DNA from: Thermofilaceae archaeon
GTDB taxonomy: Archaea; Thermoproteota; Thermoprotei; Thermofilales; B69-G16
DNA: 8,402 nt
Direction: 5' to 3'
Assembly (NCBI GenBank): GCA_027017165.1
Contig: JALURF010000171.1
Coordinates: 1 to 8,402, forward strand
The notes under the pieces are model-generated. The model had not been told where the DNA came from, ran no database searches, and worked only from the letters and a program-made list of their open reading frames with translations. Positions within the stretch are counted from its first letter, which is position 1, and each line of letters opens with the position of its first letter. Below are positions 5,185-8,402 of the stretch, in pieces. Position numbers and translations under genes: made by a program.

Positions 5185-5189
5185 TCACC
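5185..5189 (-). promoter_or_regulatory. Shine-Dalgarno GGTGA deciding the tfs start
   Basis: GGTGA with spacer AGAAA precedes GTG at 5179, the same motif and 5-base spacing as for rfcS. The GTG of codon -3 (5188-5186) lies inside it. Confidence 0.65.
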
Positions 5190-5216
5190 AGATTTTAGAG
5201 TCTTCATATGGTTTTT

Positions 5217-5229
5217 CTATTTAAGCTTT
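5217..5229 (-). promoter_or_regulatory. Promoter of tfs (BRE + TATA box)
   Basis: On the minus strand AAAGCTTAAATAG has an A-rich BRE before TTAAATA. It predicts transcription starting around 5196, with a leader long enough to hold the GGTGA. Confidence 0.55.
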
Positions 5230-5275
5230 GCGCGTCTACGCTGCAGGCTTACATTTGGTCTTATTTCTCCTCGCT

Positions 5276-5287
5276 AGAGATAAATAC
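5276..5287 (+). promoter_or_regulatory. Promoter of pcna-priL-priS (TATA box)
   Basis: AGAGATAAATAC is centred near 5282. It predicts transcription from about 5308, 13 bases before the pcna ATG at 5321. The promoter faces away from that of tfs, about 50 bases apart. Its position excludes the in-frame TTG start at 5228. Confidence 0.55.
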
Positions 5288-5320
5288 CACGATGAAAGTA
5301 TTTCAAGAGAAGGGGTCTAT

Positions 5321-6070
5321 ATGTTAAGATTCGTATATCCAGATGCTCGAGAATGGAAATATTTGATAGCTAGTCTAGCCACCTTGATAGATGAGGCTAA
5401 CTTTGTAGCTACAAAGGAGGGGCTCAAGCTAAGGGCTTTAGACCCGTCGAGAATAGCTATGGTTGATTTAGAACTCCCCGCCGAGATCTTCGAAGAGTAT
5501 CAAATAGATGAAGAAGAAGTAAAGATAGGGGTAAACTTCGATGAATTAAACAAAATAATTAAGAGAGGAAAAGCCGATGAAAGAGTAGTCTTCGAAGTCG
5601 GCGAAAAACGCCTAAAAATCGTCATCTTAAGCAGAGCAGAGAGATCCTTCTCCATACCTTTACTGGATATCTTTGGAGAAGAACTCCCCTCGCCTAAAGT
5701 AACCTTCACAGTAAGGGCTAAAATGTTAAGTGATACTTTAAAAGATGCACTCAACGACGTTGCCTTAATAAGCGATAGCGTCAAGTTTAGGGGCGAAGAG
5801 GACTACTTATCTCTATCAGCCAGAAGTGATAGAGGAGAGTTTGAAGCTAAATTCTCACTTGAAAACGGCTCACTAATAGAATATGAAGTTGTAGAACCCT
5901 CCTCCGCGGTGTATGGCCTAAGTTTATTATCGGATATGGTTAAAAAAGCGACGCCGCTCTCTGATGCCGCGTTGCTTCAGTTCGCGTCTAATAAACCTCT
6001 CTCGCTAACCTTCGAGTTGCCTGGAGGCGGTAGGCTAACGTATTACCTGGCTCCTCGAATGGAGGAGTAG
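5321..6070 (+). CDS. pcn: DNA polymerase sliding clamp (PCNA)
   Basis: At 249 residues this is the standard PCNA length: two similar domains that assemble as a trimeric ring holding polymerases, FEN1, ligase and RNase HII on DNA. Recognisable parts are the N-terminal strand MLRFVYPDAREWKYLI, the conserved LRALDPSRIAMVDLEL (37-52), the interdomain connecting loop around PLLDIFGEELPSP (113-125) that receives PIP peptides, and the C-terminal YYLAPRMEE (241-249). The ATG at 5321 is chosen because the frame upstream to 5228 overlaps both promoters and would add 31 residues foreign to the family. Many crenarchaea have three PCNA genes forming heterotrimers; only one is seen here and its subunit class cannot be told by eye. 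It begins a pcna-priL-priS operon, with GGAGGAG in its last codons probably serving priL. Confidence 0.96.
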   Translation: MLRFVYPDAREWKYLIASLATLIDEANFVATKEGLKLRALDPSRIAMVDLELPAEIFEEYQIDEEEVKIGVNFDELNKIIKRGKADERVVFEVGEKRLKIVILSRAERSFSIPLLDIFGEELPSPKVTFTVRAKMLSDTLKDALNDVALISDSVKFRGEEDYLSLSARSDRGEFEAKFSLENGSLIEYEVVEPSSAVYGLSLLSDMVKKATPLSDAALLQFASNKPLSLTFELPGGGRLTYYLAPRMEE

Positions 6071-6079
6071 AAAAGTAAA

Positions 6080-7144
6080 ATGGACTTTCTTTTTACAAGA
6101 GAAGATTTAGCTAAATATCCGTTTTCAAAAGACGCCCGTGAATACATAAAAGAGCTTAACTTCGACTACAAGGATTTTGGAACTCCGTATGGGCAAAAAA
6201 TATTAGAGAGAGCCTATTCGCGCGTAAGCGCCGCCATAGAGAAAAGAATAATTCCTCCTCTCTTTGATGAAGACCTCGATGTAGAAATACTGTCTTTCCC
6301 CACGGCAGTGCTGCTAGTAGGGAGTATAAAGGACTCCCTCCTCTCGACGAGATACGCTATAGCCGAATCGAAAAGAGCATCTCTATTCCTTAGAAATGAA
6401 CCCTCGGAAAAAATACTGTACCTAGCCTCCGACACTTTCGACTGGAAGATAGCGTTTAACGAAGATAACAGATTTCAGGGATACGTGTTTAGGCTATTCT
6501 TTAAAGACTATCTTACTCATATTCCCGAACACTCTCCGGCATGGAAATTATCAAATAGAATTTTAGAATACGGAGAGGTTTTACTTACTAAACATGACGC
6601 TGTGAGACTTTTAGAAGAAGCCGTAAAGATGTACATACTGGAGCGGCTTAACAAGAAAATAGAGCTAGAAGATTCTCTTGGTTTATTCTCGCCGTGGATC
6701 GAGAAGCTTAGATCTTCCTGGAGCAGGTATAAAGCGAAAATTGAGAAATGGAAAACCGTAGATTACGGAGAAGAGGCATATCCTCCCTGTATCGCTGCTC
6801 TACTAAACGATGCAAAAGCGGGGAAAAACATCCCACATGTAGGCCGGTTCGCCCTAGCAGCATTTCTGCTCAACATTGGAAAAACAGTAGATGAGGTTCT
6901 TGAAATATTTAGACACTCGCCTGATTTTAACGAGAATATAGCCCGTTACCAAGTAGAACATATCGCCGGTTTAAGAGGTTCAAGAATAAGGTATTCTCCG
7001 TTTAAATGCGAGAATATGAAGAGCTACGGTTTATGCAGAGACGATAGAAAAACTTGTAAAAACATAAAACATCCGCTCCAATATTACTACAGAAAGGGAA
7101 TTATGAGAAAAAGAAAACATGTTGAAGAAAAGCGAGTCCCTTAA
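6080..7144 (+). CDS. priL: DNA primase large subunit PriL (iron-sulfur)
   Basis: This 354-residue regulatory subunit of the archaeo-eukaryotic primase helps PriS start and hand over primers. Four cysteines that fit the C-terminal iron-sulfur domain are present: C237 (YPPC), C310 (PFKC), C319 (GLC) and C326 (KTC). They have the spacing expected for a [4Fe-4S] cluster and are followed by the family's HPLQYYYRK tail (331-339). The N-terminal half is helical, with the FTREDLAKYPFS opening characteristic of the family. It starts 9 bases after the pcna stop; GGAGGAG within the end of pcna (6061-6067) is a good but slightly distant Shine-Dalgarno (12 bases). Its last 26 bases overlap priS in another frame, suggesting translational coupling and balanced amounts of the two subunits. 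Confidence 0.94.
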   Translation: MDFLFTREDLAKYPFSKDAREYIKELNFDYKDFGTPYGQKILERAYSRVSAAIEKRIIPPLFDEDLDVEILSFPTAVLLVGSIKDSLLSTRYAIAESKRASLFLRNEPSEKILYLASDTFDWKIAFNEDNRFQGYVFRLFFKDYLTHIPEHSPAWKLSNRILEYGEVLLTKHDAVRLLEEAVKMYILERLNKKIELEDSLGLFSPWIEKLRSSWSRYKAKIEKWKTVDYGEEAYPPCIAALLNDAKAGKNIPHVGRFALAAFLLNIGKTVDEVLEIFRHSPDFNENIARYQVEHIAGLRGSRIRYSPFKCENMKSYGLCRDDRKTCKNIKHPLQYYYRKGIMRKRKHVEEKRVP

Positions 7145-8357
7145 ACTGCTCTTCTCCAAGTACTATAAAAAAGCAAAAGTCTATGTCCCTAAATCGCTTC
7201 CCCGACGAGAATTCGCCTTCGTGTACTTTGGAAAAGAAGAATACATGCACAGACATATAGCATTTAATGAGAAAGAAGAACTTATATCGCATTTTAAGAA
7301 AAATACTCCACGCCACGTATTTTACTCTTCAGCGTACTATGAGTATCCAGCGGCTAGTAATATGAACGAGAAGACGTGGCTAGGAGCAGAATTAATATTC
7401 GATATTGACGTAGATCATATAGACACGCCTTGTAAAGAGCTACACGATAAATGGTTTTGTTTAGACTGTGGAGCGTCAGGATGGGGCGTTCCGCCTCAAG
7501 CCTGTTACAGTTGTGGTAGTGAGAAAATAAAAAGGGAAACGTGGATCTGTGATACCTGTCTCTCTGTAGCGAGAGATGAGACACTAAAACTGATAGACTT
7601 CTTAATTAACGACTTTGGCTTTTCGAAAGAGAAGATGGTAATAACGTTCTCAGGACATAGAGGATTCCACGTCCATATCGATGAGGAGGAAATTCTAACA
7701 CTCGATCAGGACTCCAGAAGAGAGATATCGGACTATATAAGGGGAGTGGGGGTAGACTATAGGTTTTTTATCCCGGCTAAATCTTCGCCATATCCTCCCT
7801 ATACTTTAGATTTTGGCGCTCCGGCCTGGCTAGGAAGAATAACGAGAGCCCTCTACAATCTCTTCTCCTCTAATGCTTTAGAGGAAAAACTTGAAAAGGC
7901 TGGTTTTTCTTCCAAAAAGATAGAAAAAATATTATCAATACGCGACGAAGCAGTAAGAAGACTGGAGAACGTTCCACCTGACTTAGGATATCTTAACAAG
8001 GTTATAGATTCGAAGAGCTGGGAGAAAGTAATTCAGCTTATAGTGGAGGAGGAAGGGGTGAAAATAGACGAGAGAGTGACAATAGACATCAAGAGATTGA
8101 TAAGGCTGCCGGAATCTCTCCACGGGAAAACTGGCATGAAAGTTGCCGTTTTAAGCTATCATGAACTTGAAGAATTTGATGTAGAAAAACATGCAGTAGT
8201 TTTTCCATCCGAAGAAGTGAAAATCATACTCAAAAATCCTCCAAAGAAAGTATTGAATATAGATTTATCGGAGAAGGGGGATTTTCTCGAAGTCCCCTTC
8301 TATGCCTTTGTATACTTCCTAGCCAATGGAGCCGAGGTAGAAAGAGTAAAGACTTAA
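7119..8357 (+). CDS. priS: DNA primase catalytic small subunit PriS
   Basis: This protein of 412 residues synthesises RNA/DNA primers. The catalytic acids are D95 and D97 in FDIDVD (94-99) and probably D323 in TIDIKRLIR. The nucleotide-binding SGHRGFH is at 178-184, and the basic LPESLHGKTG at 330-339. A zinc region between the first acids and SGHRGFH contains three CxxC pairs: C114/C117, C129/C132 and C144/C147. Between APAWLGR (234-240) and VTIDIKRL (320-327) lies a helical insert of about 75 residues, as in Pyrococcus primase but not in Sulfolobus PriS as I recall it; this explains the length beyond about 330. The ATG at 7119 lies inside the priL end (26-base overlap) and no clear Shine-Dalgarno is seen, so re-initiation from priL is likely. 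It is last in the pcna operon within the window. Confidence 0.95.
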   Translation: MLKKSESLKLLFSKYYKKAKVYVPKSLPRREFAFVYFGKEEYMHRHIAFNEKEELISHFKKNTPRHVFYSSAYYEYPAASNMNEKTWLGAELIFDIDVDHIDTPCKELHDKWFCLDCGASGWGVPPQACYSCGSEKIKRETWICDTCLSVARDETLKLIDFLINDFGFSKEKMVITFSGHRGFHVHIDEEEILTLDQDSRREISDYIRGVGVDYRFFIPAKSSPYPPYTLDFGAPAWLGRITRALYNLFSSNALEEKLEKAGFSSKKIEKILSIRDEAVRRLENVPPDLGYLNKVIDSKSWEKVIQLIVEEEGVKIDERVTIDIKRLIRLPESLHGKTGMKVAVLSYHELEEFDVEKHAVVFPSEEVKIILKNPPKKVLNIDLSEKGDFLEVPFYAFVYFLANGAEVERVKT

Positions 8358-8402
8358 GTGTCAAACTCGCTGATATCTTATTGATATAGCAATGTCTTAT
8401 AG

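Noticed and set aside
5228..5320. 31-residue N-terminal extension of PCNA from TTG at 5228
   Set aside because: The stretch overlaps both tfs and pcna TATA boxes and does not fit the family; the ATG at 5321 gives the normal 249 residues.
5500..5784. Antisense ORF within pcna, and similar ones within rfcL, rfcS, orc1, priL and priS
   Set aside because: They mirror strongly supported genes in other frames, have low-complexity composition (Ser/Leu/Lys rich) and no motifs.
8358..8402. Possible new gene start at ATG 8392 and TGATAT repeats in the last 45 bases
   Set aside because: Only three codons are visible before the window ends; the two TGATAT copies are too short to interpret.
1..8402. CRISPR arrays, insertion sequences, inteins, toxin-antitoxin or defence genes
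   Set aside because: None found: no regularly spaced repeats, no transposase motifs, and the Walker A regions of the AAA+ genes that often host inteins are uninterrupted.

Overview
The window reads as a stretch of an archaeal chromosome, most likely a thermophilic member of the Thermoproteota (crenarchaeal-type) or a close relative. The evidence is archaeal information-processing genes throughout, BRE/TATA-type promoters placed about 25 bases before start sites, Shine-Dalgarno motifs of the GGTGA type, no encoded tRNA CCA ends, and tRNA introns with bulge-helix-bulge splice sites, two of them in one tRNA. The DNA is AT-rich (an eye estimate near 60 % A+T). A genus cannot be named from this sequence alone.

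Layout, left to right. Positions 1-102 (-) hold the start of RNA polymerase subunit H (rpoH), running off the left edge. A divergent promoter region with a near-perfect inverted repeat (163-185) separates it from an intron-containing tRNA-Phe(GAA) (219-307, +). A 196-base AT-rich gap precedes an Orc1/Cdc6 origin-initiator gene (504-1715, +), which converges to within 4 bases on the clamp-loader genes. Clamp-loader large (1720-2958, -) and small (2959-3930, -) subunits abut with no gap. Upstream of them are ribosomal protein S7 (4005-4604, -), a tRNA-Ala(GGC) with two introns (4673-4783, -) and transcription factor S (4853-5179, -). From a divergent promoter region the sliding clamp PCNA (5321-6070, +), primase large subunit PriL (6080-7144, +) and primase catalytic subunit PriS (7119-8357, +) run to the right. 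The last 45 bases show no supportable gene.

The genes work together. Orc1/Cdc6 marks and opens an origin, primase (PriS-PriL) makes primers, and RFC (RFC-S/RFC-L) loads PCNA at primer ends. Thus initiator, priming and clamp-loading functions sit within about 8 kb, interleaved with transcription (RpoH, TFS) and translation (S7, two tRNAs) genes. All genes look intact. I see no mobile element, CRISPR array or defence system.

No wholly unknown system is evident. The most notable points are the doubly interrupted tRNA-Ala with nested splicing logic, the RFC large subunit without a recognisable C-terminal PCNA-binding peptide, the atypical sensor-1 of the initiator, the cysteine-rich zinc region of PriS, the inverted repeat between rpoH and tRNA-Phe, and the dense clustering of replisome genes.
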